DNA from: GAS188 sp963794475
GTDB taxonomy: Bacteria; Pseudomonadota; Alphaproteobacteria; Rhizobiales; Beijerinckiaceae
Direction of reading: 5' to 3'
Length of the DNA: 64,000 nt
Assembly: GCA_963794475.1 (NCBI GenBank)
Contig: CAWCDW010000010.1
Location: forward strand, 248,001-312,000
Both the position numbers and the translations under genes were made by a program. The notes under the pieces are model-generated. The model saw only the letters and a program-made list of their open reading frames with translations. It was not told where the DNA came from and searched no databases. Shown here piece by piece: positions 9,498 through 18,478 of this stretch (the first letter of the stretch is position 1; each line of letters begins with the position of its first letter).

Positions 9498-10073
9498 ATG
9501 TTTGATTTGGATCGATTTGTCGCCGACTGCCGACTTGCTCTTGCAGAGGACCGCTCGCACAAGTCGGTCCGCGAAGTGGTGGCCCGTGCAGTCTCGGACC
9601 CCGCGGGTATCCTCAAAGGATTGGGAGAGCCGAAGCGCGCAGAAGTGCAGAAGCTCTACCATTCAGAGGACTTAACAATCCTCAATGTGATCTGGGGACC
9701 TCGGATGACGATCATGCCTCACAACCACGAAATGTGGGCGGTCATTGGCATCTACACGGGGCGGGAAGACAACATTTTCTGGCGCCGTATACCAGGCGCC
9801 ACGGACGGTCGGCTGGAGGCTGCGGGCGCAAGGGCCCTATCTGAGAAGGACGCGGAGCCACTCGGGCGCAACATTATTCACTCGGTGACCAATCCCATTC
9901 CCCGGCTGACGGGCGCGATTCATGTTTACGGGGGCAACTTCTTTGGCGCCGTTCCCGTTCGCAAAGAGTGGGACCCAGAGAGCCTCCGGGAGCAGCCTTA
10001 CAACATCGAGAAGAACTTGAGGTTGTTCGAAGAGGCCAATGCGATCCTTGCGAGCGGCAAGGGCCGCTCATAG
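9498..10073 (+). CDS. Cupin protein of the cysteine/thiol dioxygenase-like family
   Basis: A 191-residue cytoplasmic protein. MPHNHEMWAVIGIYTGREDN carries the HxH iron-ligand motif of the first cupin block, and NIIHSVTNP with the later VYGGNFF gives the second-block His, as in cysteine dioxygenase-like (RmlC fold) proteins that oxidise small thiols with Fe(II) and O2. Starts at ATG 9498 after a GGGAGG-type site. The substrate (cysteine, mercaptopropionate or other) cannot be told from sequence alone. Confidence 0.7.
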   Translation: MFDLDRFVADCRLALAEDRSHKSVREVVARAVSDPAGILKGLGEPKRAEVQKLYHSEDLTILNVIWGPRMTIMPHNHEMWAVIGIYTGREDNIFWRRIPGATDGRLEAAGARALSEKDAEPLGRNIIHSVTNPIPRLTGAIHVYGGNFFGAVPVRKEWDPESLREQPYNIEKNLRLFEEANAILASGKGRS

Positions 10074-10678
10074 TCGGTTCGGGCTCTGGGACGGCCGCGC
10101 ACCGAGCCGCTTGAATATTCTTGAGATTTGCCGAACATTCGCGCGGCAGAAGTATCAGTATGAACACGCATGCTGGGTCTTTCGAACAAGCGGGTCGCGC
10201 TTCGCGCGCCCGGGTCGAGGTAGCGGTGACCGCGGCGGTCGCTCCCGACCTCCGGAGCAGTACACCCTGGTCCCCGCTGGTCCCGGGGCGCGAACCCGGA
10301 AAGGGCGGCGGCCTCTCCGGCGGCATGTCGAGAATCGGGGTCAGCGGCTCGGCGGCGAACACCGGTGCGCGCCTTGCGACCCACCAATCGTGGGCCGCTG
10401 CGCGTCATCTGGGCCACGGAGTGCGACCAGGCGAACCAGGCGGGTGACCATCGCGGGGGCGACCAACCCCGACGCCGGAGACCAGACGACCGCCTACACC
10501 TCGGGCAGTCGCAGCAAAACACCGCCGCCCAGCGGGGGCATGGCGGGCTCCAACCTACCGTTCAACCCCGCCGCGGCGAACCTGACGCAGGCGAGGCAGC
10601 GGGGTATGCACGCGCCGAACAACCTACCCCCTCTACAGCGGCGGCGCCAGCTCAACGATCAGCGGAATATCGGTCTAA
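10074..10678. other. Very GC-rich stretch of unknown nature
   Basis: Several overlapping frames stay open here because GC is high. None has a good start or family resemblance. A plus-strand reading contains FNPAAANLTQARQRGMHAPN and, after a one-base shift, ends LYSGGASSTISGISV at a TAA near 10678. This may be a decayed gene, but I cannot name it. Confidence 0.35.
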
Positions 10679-10999
10679 CTAGCCCGTCACCTGCACATCC
10701 AGCAGGGGACCATATTGCTGGCTTCCAAAAATATCCCCATCGCCCGGGCTGCCGCTCGGCACTGTCCGACTGATCGTGAATTTGATCGCCAGCGCGGGGT
10801 CGAATTGCACATGATCGGTGATCCGCGACGGGGCTATGCCGAAGATGCGACAGACCGCATCCCGCGATAGCGCCCCGCTGCGACAGACGATCTCATAGCT
10901 CGCCCGGTCGGAGAAGATGACATCGAAGGTGATGCGATCCACCCCCGCGTTCTTGCTCCGGATCGTCTTGGCCAGGTCGAACAGCCTGCGCGTTGCCAT
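10679..10999 (-). CDS. DUF4387 family protein, AtuA partner
   Basis: A 106-residue protein. LAKTIRSKNAGVDRITFDV, the DPALAIKFTISR block and GSPGDGDIFGSQQYGPLLD near the C-terminus match DUF4387, a small domain found next to, or fused to, AtuA/DUF1446 proteins. The ATG at 10999 overlaps the stop codon of the upstream AtuA-like frame, implying translational coupling. Likely a subunit or accessory of the same enzyme. Last gene of the minus-strand operon beginning with the ABC binding protein at 16182. Confidence 0.85.
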   Translation of the reverse strand: MATRRLFDLAKTIRSKNAGVDRITFDVIFSDRASYEIVCRSGALSRDAVCRIFGIAPSRITDHVQFDPALAIKFTISRTVPSGSPGDGDIFGSQQYGPLLDVQVTG

Positions 11000-12397
11000 C
11001 ACACGCCGACCTCAACCATCTCGGTTTCAAACAGCGCTGTGGGGTCATCGACACGCATCGTGTGGTTGATCGTCCAACGATAAGCCGGGCTCGCCGCCAT
11101 CACTTCGTCCAAGGCAAAAGCAACGCCGCCCGCGGTGCCCTTAACCTGCGGCAAGCGCGCATAGAACATCTGCCGCAGCCCGACCATGCAGACCTCCTCG
11201 GCCCTCTCGCGCGAAGGCGCGATCGATTGCACCACGATGCACAATTCGTGACTGGGCTTGTGCCGTAGCGGCTCGAGCGCGCCCATCACGCCATCGCGCC
11301 CATACACAGTGTAATGCAATTCATATCCTACATCCCCGAACCGCTCGCGCGCTTGTCGACGCGCCCAGGCGATGACCGCATCGATATTGGCGATCGTGTA
11401 AGGGTCGCGTACGCCGACCATCCCCACGAACCGCTCACCCAGCTTGCCGGCACCTTCCAGCTTTACTTGCAAGTTGGCCGCCGGTACGAAGCGCGGGCCC
11501 GTGATACGGCAGGTGCGCTCATCGGTACTGCTCGTAGACGCATTCGCTCATGTCGATATGCCCCCCGAGAAAATGTTCGTAATAGGGGTTGGTCCGTTCG
11601 TACATTGCATGCCCGGCGACAGAAGCGATCGTGCAGCGCTGCTCGGCGAGGAGGGCGGTCACCTTCACGTCCTCCATCGTGATCTCGCCGAGCACCAATT
11701 CCTTTCCCGCGTAGGGTTCTGCGCAGAACGAGGCGCATTCCAGCACCTTTCCGAAATAATAGGCCAGACCTTCGGGAAATCCGGCGCGCAGCGCAGGGGC
11801 AGCAAAAATGGCGCAGTCGCTGCTGCGACCGCCGATGATCACATCCGCACCCTGGTCGAGGAGCGCGAGATAAGGATGCACGCCCGCCACCGCAACCACG
11901 CGTTCCGTCGCCGCGAGCGTCGCGGCATCGAGCGGCGCCCGCCCGTCAAGCCCTTCGATCGCCTCTCCCGCTTTGACCCGGCCAGCGATCGACGCCTTCG
12001 GCACCTCCGAGTAGAACCAGCCGAGACGAAACTTCGACAGATTGTGCTTGTGCGCTAGGTCCTGGATGAGCCGCACGAACAAATCCACTCGGCTATTCGT
12101 GCCCGTGTCGCCGGCAGAGCCGATGATCATAGGCACGCCGAGCCGCCGCGCACCGAGCAGCATCAGCTCGAGATCATGAGTCTGCCATGCCAAGGGACTC
12201 GAGGACACGTCCGAGCCGAGCGGGCCAGGCCCGATGTCGCAGGAACCGGAGTCGGCGCAAATCAGGTCCGGGTCGCAGGTCAGACCGACTGCAAAGCTAC
12301 CGGGCTGGATCGGCGCGAAGCCGAGATGCCCGTTCGGGCATACGATGCGCAGTGTCCGGTTCGCGGAGCGCTGATGCTGTATAGAGACGGTCAACAC
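10999..12397 (-). pseudogene. AtuA-like (DUF1446) gene split by a frameshift
   Basis: The GTG at 12397 follows CAGGGAG and lies 18 bp after the ATPase stop. The first frame (to 11519) gives the N-terminal two thirds: PNGHLGF, GSAGDTGTNSR, AGVHPYLALLDQGADVIIGG, ending CVYEQYR. The second frame supplies the rest: STDERTCRITGPRFV, LQVKLEGAGKLGERF. One extra base near 11525 would join them. AtuA-family proteins act in acyclic terpene or related acyl-CoA catabolism, possibly with DUF4387. Either the gene is broken, or this is a sequence error; the rest of the operon is intact. Confidence 0.75.
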
Positions 12398-12414
12398 GAT
12401 CTCCCTGGCATTGC

Positions 12415-13482
12415 TTAAGCGATCACGAGAAAGCACGCGTCGGACGGCACGGACCAAAACGCCGTGTCGCCTTCAACAAGATCAGCACGTGGGAGCGCAC
12501 GCGCGCAAATCGTCAGCTCTCCGGCACGCAACTCGTACTCCATCAAGTCACCGAGATATGTCGCGCGGATCAAGGTCGCTGCCGCCGCACCCAATTCGAA
12601 ATGCGGCGACAGACGCACGCTGATCGGTCTAAAGCATACGCAACTCGCACCATCGGGCGCTTCCCCGCGCACGCCGAGCCGCATTCCGCCGTTCAACCGG
12701 GCTACTACGCGATCGCCGTCCCGTTCCACTTCACATGGGAAAATATTCCGAACGCCGACAAAATCGGCAACGAAACGCGTCTCTGGCCGGTCGTGAATTT
12801 CCGCAGGTCCACCCGACTGCTCCACCAGGCCGCCCCGCATCACCAGGATGCGGTCCGAAAGCACCAGTGCCTCCTCCTGGTCGTGCGTGACGTAGATCGC
12901 GGTGAACCCAAGCCGGCGCTGCAGCTTCTTGAATTCCGCCCGCATCTCCACCCGAAGCTGAGCATCGAGGTTGGAGAGGGGTTCGTCGAGCAGGATCACA
13001 CCCGAATTGCAGGCGATCGCGCGGGCAAGTGCGACGCGCTGTTGCTGTCCACCCGACAGCCGCGTCGCCGGCCGGTCGGCGAACGCCCAAAGCCCCACCA
13101 ACTCCAGTCCTCGCCGCACTGTTCGTGCGATGTCGTTGCGCTTCGCGCCACGTGCGCGCAGGCCAAAGGCGACGTTCTCAAACACCGTCATGTGCGGCCA
13201 GATTGCGTAGGATTGAAACACCATCGAAACTCCACGCCGCTCAGGCGGCAGATCGATGCCCGCGGTCGCGTCGAAAACTGTCCGGCCATCGAGTACCATG
13301 CGACCGGCCGAGGGCGTCTCCAACCCCGCGATGGCACGCAACGTCGTCGTTTTGCCACAACCGCTGGGGCCCAACAGCGTCACCACTTCCCCGCGCCGCG
13401 CCGAGAAACTGAGCGAGCGAACCGCTTGAACCGGGCCATGTGCGACGGCCAGCTTTTCCACCGCGACTGCCTCCCCTCTCAT
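12415..13482 (-). CDS. ABC transporter ATP-binding protein, Fe3+/spermidine-type
   Basis: Start ATG 13482 overlaps the permease stop (ATGA). The 355-residue protein has Walker A GPSGCGKTTT, Q-loop VFQSYAIWPH, signature LSGGQQQR, Walker B VILLDEPLSNLD and the switch His in YVTHDQEEA. The ~110-residue C-terminal extension is a TOBE-like domain typical of the PotA/FbpC/MalK group. It powers import through the permease encoded immediately upstream. Longer frames reaching 13914 run back into the permease gene in another frame and are artefacts. Confidence 0.93.
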   Translation of the reverse strand: MRGEAVAVEKLAVAHGPVQAVRSLSFSARRGEVVTLLGPSGCGKTTTLRAIAGLETPSAGRMVLDGRTVFDATAGIDLPPERRGVSMVFQSYAIWPHMTVFENVAFGLRARGAKRNDIARTVRRGLELVGLWAFADRPATRLSGGQQQRVALARAIACNSGVILLDEPLSNLDAQLRVEMRAEFKKLQRRLGFTAIYVTHDQEEALVLSDRILVMRGGLVEQSGGPAEIHDRPETRFVADFVGVRNIFPCEVERDGDRVVARLNGGMRLGVRGEAPDGASCVCFRPISVRLSPHFELGAAAATLIRATYLGDLMEYELRAGELTICARALPRADLVEGDTAFWSVPSDACFLVIA

Positions 13483-15149
13483 ATGAAGGCCGACCGGTTG
13501 CGCCTGCGCAGCACCAGGCTGACGACGACGAAGCTCGCCGCGAGCTGCACGAAGCCAAGGGCCGCGACATCGCTCGGATTCCCGTTTTCCCAAAGGTCGA
13601 ACACGGCCACCGACAAGACGATGCTGCTGCTGGAGTAGAGCAGGATGGAGGAGCTCACCTCCTGCATCGCCATGATGAACAGCAATGCCCAGGCCGAGAT
13701 CATCGTCGGCTTGATTAAGGGCACGGTGACACGCCGCATCGTCGCGAGCCATGTGGCGCCGGCGACCCGCGCTGCTTCCTCCAACTCCGGATGGAGCTGG
13801 CGAAGCGCGGCGCTCGTGGCGCGCACTCCGAATGGCAGGTAGTGCGTCACATAGGCGATCAGCAAAATGGCGATGGTTCCGTAAATCGGCAGCGGCAGCC
13901 GGACATAGACCCAAAGCAAGCCCAGCGCGAAGACCATCGCCGGCACGCTGAGCGGCACCATGCTGAGCTGATCAAGCACGCCGCGTCCTCGTTGCCGTGT
14001 GCGCAGGATGACCCAACTCACCGCAAGGCCAAGCAAGCACACGATCGTCGCGGTGAGCGCGCCAAGAAGCATGGAGTTGCGAGCCGCAAGCCACGTCTTG
14101 GGATAGGCGAACAACACATTATCGAAATGCACGGTGCTGAAGCGGGTCAACCGAAGATCGCTCGAAACGAAAGTGACGCTTGCGGCCCAAAGCAACGCGA
14201 TCAGTGGGAGCGCCGTCGCCAGCGCCACATAGAGCCAAGCGAGCCCGGCACGCAGCCGGCGCGCACGGGGCGGCTTTGTCGGTGGCCGGAACGCCTTACC
14301 CGCGATTGTCGCGAACGAGCGCCTTCCGAGGAGCTGTGATTGTGCGAAGGTCAAGAGCGCGGTGATGGCGAGCAAGAGCAACCCCCAAGCGGCCGCCTCT
14401 CCGACGCGCGGCGGATAGGTCTCGAGCAGCCGAAAGATCTCGGTCGTGGCGACGTTGAAATCCGCCGGCATTCCAAGCACGGCGGGGACGCTGAACAAGC
14501 CAACCGCTTGAACGAACACCAACAATGCCGATGCCAGCGCGGCGGGAGCCAGAAGCGGCAGCGTAACGCGCCCGAGCACCATGCGGGGCGCAGCGCCATG
14601 CACGCGTGCCGCCTCCAGCAGCGAGGCATCGATACCGGAAAGCGCATCGGAGATCAGTAGGAACGACAGCGGCATCATCGCCAGCGCACTTACGATGATG
14701 ACGCCCGAGGGCGAGATCACGTTGATCGTGAAGCCCGGGCCGAGCGCGCCGCGCAGCAAAAGGTTGATGAGCCCGCTGCGCGGAGAGCCGAGCCAGCTCC
14801 ACCCGATCGCGGTCAGGAGCGGCGTGAGGTAGAGGGGCATCACGATGAGCCGCTCAAGCATCGCCCTGCCGGGCACGCCCGGCACGAGCGCAAGCGCCAG
14901 CATGCCTCCTCCAGCGACTGCCGCCACGGTTGTCGTCACCCCCAACAGCAACGTGTTGAGCACGATGTCTAATCGCTGCAGGGGGGCGAAATCCGTCCCC
15001 GCGCTCGCCGCCACTGCGGCAAGCAGCGGCGGCAGCACGAGCGCCCCGACGACCGTGGCTGTTGCGATGCCGATGAGACGTTCGGCTCGTATGACGGGGC
15101 GGGAGGTCCACCTCGCCGCCAGCCCCGCGAGAACGCTCCCGCCATTCAT
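13479..15149 (-). CDS. ABC transporter permease, FbpB-type with two fused permease halves
   Basis: A 556-residue integral membrane protein with about twelve hydrophobic segments and two binding-protein-dependent transport motifs: EAARVHGAAPRMVLGRVTLP in the first half and EAARVAGATWLATMRRVTVP in the second (EAA loops with Gly). This duplicated layout is that of iron(III)/thiamine-type permeases. I take ATG 15149, 14 bp after the binding-protein stop, over ATG 15182, which overlaps it. It is translationally coupled to the ATPase. Confidence 0.9.
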   Translation of the reverse strand: MNGGSVLAGLAARWTSRPVIRAERLIGIATATVVGALVLPPLLAAVAASAGTDFAPLQRLDIVLNTLLLGVTTTVAAVAGGGMLALALVPGVPGRAMLERLIVMPLYLTPLLTAIGWSWLGSPRSGLINLLLRGALGPGFTINVISPSGVIIVSALAMMPLSFLLISDALSGIDASLLEAARVHGAAPRMVLGRVTLPLLAPAALASALLVFVQAVGLFSVPAVLGMPADFNVATTEIFRLLETYPPRVGEAAAWGLLLLAITALLTFAQSQLLGRRSFATIAGKAFRPPTKPPRARRLRAGLAWLYVALATALPLIALLWAASVTFVSSDLRLTRFSTVHFDNVLFAYPKTWLAARNSMLLGALTATIVCLLGLAVSWVILRTRQRGRGVLDQLSMVPLSVPAMVFALGLLWVYVRLPLPIYGTIAILLIAYVTHYLPFGVRATSAALRQLHPELEEAARVAGATWLATMRRVTVPLIKPTMISAWALLFIMAMQEVSSSILLYSSSSIVLSVAVFDLWENGNPSDVAALGFVQLAASFVVVSLVLRRRNRSAFI

Positions 15150-15162
15150 CCGCAGCACCGCC

Positions 15163-16182
15163 TCAGTGGAAATACTCCTCAAAATGCTGGGGGAACGCGG
15201 CGCTCGCCCTCAAATAGTCATCAAGATCGGTCGGGAGAAGCGGGTGCGTCTCGGCCAGCGGCTTTTGCCCAGCGGGTGGCGGCACATCGCCGCGCATCGA
15301 ATACATGCCATAGAGATCGATATCCAATAGCGTTTGTCCTTCGGACGACAAGATGAAGTCCATGAACAGCTTTGCCGCATTCGGATGCGGCGCGCCGGCG
15401 ATGATGCCCACCGGGGCGAGCGTCAACGGCATCCCTTCGGTCGGATAAACCGCTGTCAAACCGGCTTGCTCGGCGGTCGGGCCGAAGGCACGCCAATGGT
15501 CGAGAGAAGCACCGATCTGCACTTCTCCTCGCACGATCGCATCGGTCATCTGCGCGCCGGTCGGCATGACCACCGGATGCCGGGCTGCCAACCGTTTGAT
15601 GAAATCGAGGCCAAGTGCGCGCTCCAAGAGGTAGAACTGGTTGAATTGCGTTCCCGCGGCGGCGTTCTGAATCGCGATCTGGTGATCGGCAAATCGCGGA
15701 TCGAGAAGGTCGAGCCAAGATTTTGGCGCGTCCGCAGGCGCCAAGACATTCCGATTATAAACCGGGATGACCCCGATCGCCTGCGCCGCCGCCCAGTAAC
15801 CATCTGCCTTGGTGCCGGCCGGAAAGGCCGCGTATTCGGGAGAATCGTAGCGCATGATCCTGCCCGCACGCGTCATCTCGATCCAGGCAGCCATGTTGGC
15901 TGCCAGCAGGATGTCAAAAGTGATGCGCTTTGCGTCGATCTCGGCGTTCACTCGCGCCAGCACGCGCCCCGTCGGCCCCGAATAGAATCCCGTGGCGACA
16001 TCGAGGAAAGGGTATTTGGCTTTGAACGCCGCCAAGAATTTCTGGAAGTTTTCGCCCGGCGCCGAATCGGCAATGGCAAGCGCGCCCTCCCGGCGCGCCG
16101 CTTCGACCATTGCCTGATCGGCGCCATGTGCAAGGCCTGGCGCGAGCCAAAGGAAACATATGAAGACAATGCGGGCGATCAT
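15163..16182 (-). CDS. ABC transporter substrate-binding protein, Fe3+-type fold
   Basis: First gene of the import operon. ATG 16182 starts a signal peptide (MIARIVFICFLWLAPGLAHG), giving a 339-residue periplasmic protein. Blocks such as EAARREGALAIADSAPGENF, GPTGRVLARVNAEIDAKRITFDIL and the C-terminal PNAAKLFMDFILSSEGQ are typical of extracellular solute-binding family 1/6 proteins of the FbpA/PotD type. Such proteins carry iron but also organic acids, phosphonates or polyamines. The downstream AtuA-like and DUF4387 genes suggest an organic acid ligand. Confidence 0.88.
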   Translation of the reverse strand: MIARIVFICFLWLAPGLAHGADQAMVEAARREGALAIADSAPGENFQKFLAAFKAKYPFLDVATGFYSGPTGRVLARVNAEIDAKRITFDILLAANMAAWIEMTRAGRIMRYDSPEYAAFPAGTKADGYWAAAQAIGVIPVYNRNVLAPADAPKSWLDLLDPRFADHQIAIQNAAAGTQFNQFYLLERALGLDFIKRLAARHPVVMPTGAQMTDAIVRGEVQIGASLDHWRAFGPTAEQAGLTAVYPTEGMPLTLAPVGIIAGAPHPNAAKLFMDFILSSEGQTLLDIDLYGMYSMRGDVPPPAGQKPLAETHPLLPTDLDDYLRASAAFPQHFEEYFH

Positions 16183-16475
16183 TGCGATTCCTGTTCCCAA
16201 AAATCGACTGGGCCGCCCGCCCCGGCAAAGCATAGTCCTGGCTGGCAACGCTCGGCAATCGGCCTCTAGTCCTACTTGTCCAACGCCGCATCGTGTCTTC
16301 TTCGGGTTTCTGCAGAACACTTTCGTCGCTTTGAAATCACGTTCGTACGCCGACGGTCGCAGAAATCTTGATTTCTGCAACGATTGCGGGGGAGCTTGTG
16401 TCGAGCGTCTTGAGGCGCAAGAAACTGTGTTCTCTCACGGTTGGTTTTGGTCGCCTCGGTCGAAAGGGAATTCAC
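16183..16475. promoter_or_regulatory. Divergent promoter region between ABC operon and GFA gene
   Basis: The ABC operon leaves to the left and the GFA gene to the right, so both promoters should lie in these 290 bp. I see no clear consensus boxes. Frames crossing it are shadows. Confidence 0.4.
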
Positions 16476-16880
16476 ATGCCGGATCGCGAAGCCGCATGTA
16501 GTTGCGGACAGCTCCAGCTAACAGTTCGAGGCGACCCCATCCGCGTCTCCATGTGCCATTGCCTCGAATGCCAGCGCCGGACGGGAAGCGCTTTCAGTGT
16601 TCAGGCATTTTATCCACGAGAGCAAGTGCGGCTCGCTAAGGGCATCGCCAAACGATACGCGCGTCGAGGAGATAGCGGCAGGACCGTGACATTCAACTTT
16701 TGTCCAGAATGTGGGGGAACAGTTTTCTGGGAAATCGAGCAACGCCCCGAGCTGGTCGCAGTAGCTGTTGGGATGTTCGCCGATCCTGAATTTGAGAAGC
16801 CCCGTTACTCGGTATGGGAGAAAAGACAACATCCTTGGACAACCGCAATCGCTGAGCAACAAATTGAACATTCGGACTGA
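16476..16880 (+). CDS. GFA family zinc protein
   Basis: A 134-residue protein from ATG 16476. It has the GFA (glutathione-dependent formaldehyde-activating enzyme-like, CENP-V) zinc ligands: CSCGQLQL, MCHCLECQRRTGS and FCPECGGTVFWE. The family coordinates two zinc ions on a beta scaffold. Some members bind S-hydroxymethyl-glutathione, but most are uncharacterised. No signal peptide. No neighbour suggests its substrate. Confidence 0.9.
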   Translation: MPDREAACSCGQLQLTVRGDPIRVSMCHCLECQRRTGSAFSVQAFYPREQVRLAKGIAKRYARRGDSGRTVTFNFCPECGGTVFWEIEQRPELVAVAVGMFADPEFEKPRYSVWEKRQHPWTTAIAEQQIEHSD

Positions 16881-16994
16881 GGGACGACAGAACCACCACC
16901 GGTCGGCGTATTGGGGTCGGATGCAAAAACTCTTGATTTATGCGACGCTCGGCCGACCGCATTGCGTTCGGGCGCTGCTACGGACGTCATGTCA

Positions 16995-17160
16995 GCCGTA
17001 CGAGCCCGGTTCGAAGGTTCAATCGTCCAAAGCCGCAAGTCTGCTCTCGGCCCAGCTCAGGTCACGGCTGTTGTGCGCCCTAGTCGGTCGCTCAACCGAA
17101 GTTCGTCTCTGCTCGAAAGCGGACGTCAGGCTGGCTGCGGTTATCGACCATCATGGGCCA
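16995..17160 (+). repeat. Interspersed repeat, modules B (partial) and A, copy 2
   Basis: The left part (about 17020-17075, TCGTCCAAAGCCGCAAGTCT then CTCTCGGCCCAGC) resembles the end of module B seen at 22379, 24526, 24750 and 36449. It runs into a full module A from 17075 (TAGTCGGTCGCTCAACCGAA ... GGTTATCGACCATCATGGGC). The A+B order is the same as at 22379-22575, showing a composite element about 190 bp long. Confidence 0.65.
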
Positions 17161-17170
17161 TAAGCAGAAG

Positions 17171-17254
17171 TCAACGTGTCCTGACCTCGCAGGTCCTGCG
17201 GCTGCAGCCAACTACATCGGCGGACAGAATAGCGGCGAGGCAGCGCGTGGTCAT
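17171..17254 (-). pseudogene. N-terminal fragment of a class III adenylate cyclase
   Basis: Reading from ATG 17254 gives MTTRCLAAILSADVVGCSRR, very close to the hallmark N-terminus of class III cyclases (RxLAAILxADVVGYSRLM), and then stops after eight further residues. Only ~27 codons survive, and the break abuts the interspersed repeat ending at 17160. I read it as a truncated gene relic, not an active peptide. Confidence 0.5.
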
Positions 17255-17371
17255 CAGATCCGCGTGTTGCCGCCGCGCTCGACGGTCGGGCGGATTGAGT
17301 GTGGTCAAAACTGTGAGTAGTAGGGTTCCGGGCGAATTGCCGACCGCGTCAAGCATTGGTTGGTTTCGCTC

Positions 17372-17671
17372 CTATGATTGGCTCGTTGGTTCTGTGCAGC
17401 GGGCCTCGTTGAGGCGGCGCAAGTCCCGCTTGGCCCGTAGCAGACTTACTAGGCGCAAGAGACGCGCGGTGGGCTGGAGCGCGTCATGCTCGCCGGCTGC
17501 CCAGCGGAACACCGTGCGGGCATCAATGCCGAGCAATTGCGCACCGTCGCCGGCTCCAAGCGCCGAAGCTGCTTGCCTTCCCTTTGGGACAAGTCGAACT
17601 CGCACGCGTAACGAGCGCGTCGGATAACGCTGCAGAGAGCCGTTGTCGGCAGCCTGACCGGTTTTGGACAT
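17372..17671 (-). CDS. Small helix-turn-helix-like protein, possibly degraded
   Basis: From ATG 17671 the frame gives a ~99-residue protein whose second half (GAQLLGIDARTVFRWAAGEH then ARLLRLVSLL) looks like an XRE-type helix-turn-helix with the RTVxRW recognition helix. The first half is basic and unlike a folded domain, and the expected first helices are missing. This may be a frameshifted remnant. It lies between relics and repeats. Confidence 0.4.
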   Translation of the reverse strand: MSKTGQAADNGSLQRYPTRSLRVRVRLVPKGRQAASALGAGDGAQLLGIDARTVFRWAAGEHDALQPTARLLRLVSLLRAKRDLRRLNEARCTEPTSQS

Positions 17672-17912
17672 TGAAAGGGATCCGTTGTTTGAGGGGCGAG
17701 GCGCACTTGCGCCTCGCAATATCCTCGGTGTTAATGAGTGCTGTCTCAGACGGTGGCGCGGTACGATTTGCGCAGCATGGGCGGCGAGTTCGAGGGCCTG
17801 TCGGGCTCCTTGTACATGCGCCTTTTGCCGATTCGCAGGGGCTCTGGCCATGAGACGTTTTTGAGAAGTATCAAACCCCTTCGCAAAGCGCTGCTTGATT
17901 GCAAAATGACCC

Positions 17913-18146
17913 TTATCTTGGCGGGGTCGATCTGCATTTTCTGGGTGTGATCACGCGGGTCATCCGCCCTTCGTGCCCGTAGGTCCCGTCCACCTGCCAA
18001 TTTGCTGGGTCATCGCCCTGCGGCATTTCCGCCAGGACGCGACGCGCCAATGCCACGCGATCGGCGTATTGGGATGCGTACGAGGCATCGCGGGCTGCGC
18101 GGTTCACAATCAAGCCGGCCAAAGTGTATCTATGGAGATCGGTCAT
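17913..18146 (-). CDS. Hypothetical small protein
   Basis: ATG 18146 is preceded by GAGATC and opens MTDLHRYTLAGLIVNRAARD, followed by a helical, alanine-rich stretch and QVDGTYGHEGRMTRVI. The ~77-residue product has normal amino-acid composition, unlike the overlapping frames. I do not recognise it. Longer versions up to 18308 have no ribosome site. Confidence 0.3.
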   Translation of the reverse strand: MTDLHRYTLAGLIVNRAARDASYASQYADRVALARRVLAEMPQGDDPANWQVDGTYGHEGRMTRVITPRKCRSTPPR

Positions 18147-18478
18147 GATCTCGTGTGATCCCCGGACCGGACCTCCGTCTGCGCCATCGCTCGCAGATTG
18201 GCATCGAAATTCCGACAGTGTGTGCTCGTCCTCGCGCCCGAAGCGCGAAGCAGTCGCTGAAATAAGGCCGGCGGCGCGGCGCAATGCTTCGGTTAAGGGG
18301 GAGACCATGCGAGAGTTCTCAATTTCGCTGCTCCGGCGTCGGCGGCCCGCTGGCCGAAGAAATTCCCGACAACCAACCCGAGCAATCTCTGCTTGACAAA
18401 CTGTGCCTTAGGGCCCCCGTGCTATAGTTCGTGGCCAACCCATTTTCTTGTTATTTTCTGCCAAACTGTTGTTTGCAA

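Noticed and set aside
10250..10300. Additional GGTCCC-rich sequence near 10270 as a palindrome copy
   Set aside because: It has two GGTCCC words in direct orientation in very GC-rich DNA but no facing GGGACC half with the right spacing.
12601..13638. 345-codon plus-strand frame across the ABC ATPase gene
   Set aside because: The minus strand has Walker A, signature and Walker B motifs; this frame is antisense to them.
18393..18428. TTGACA and TATAGT before the AraC gene as a sigma70 promoter
   Set aside because: The two boxes are 24 bp apart, too far for a normal promoter.
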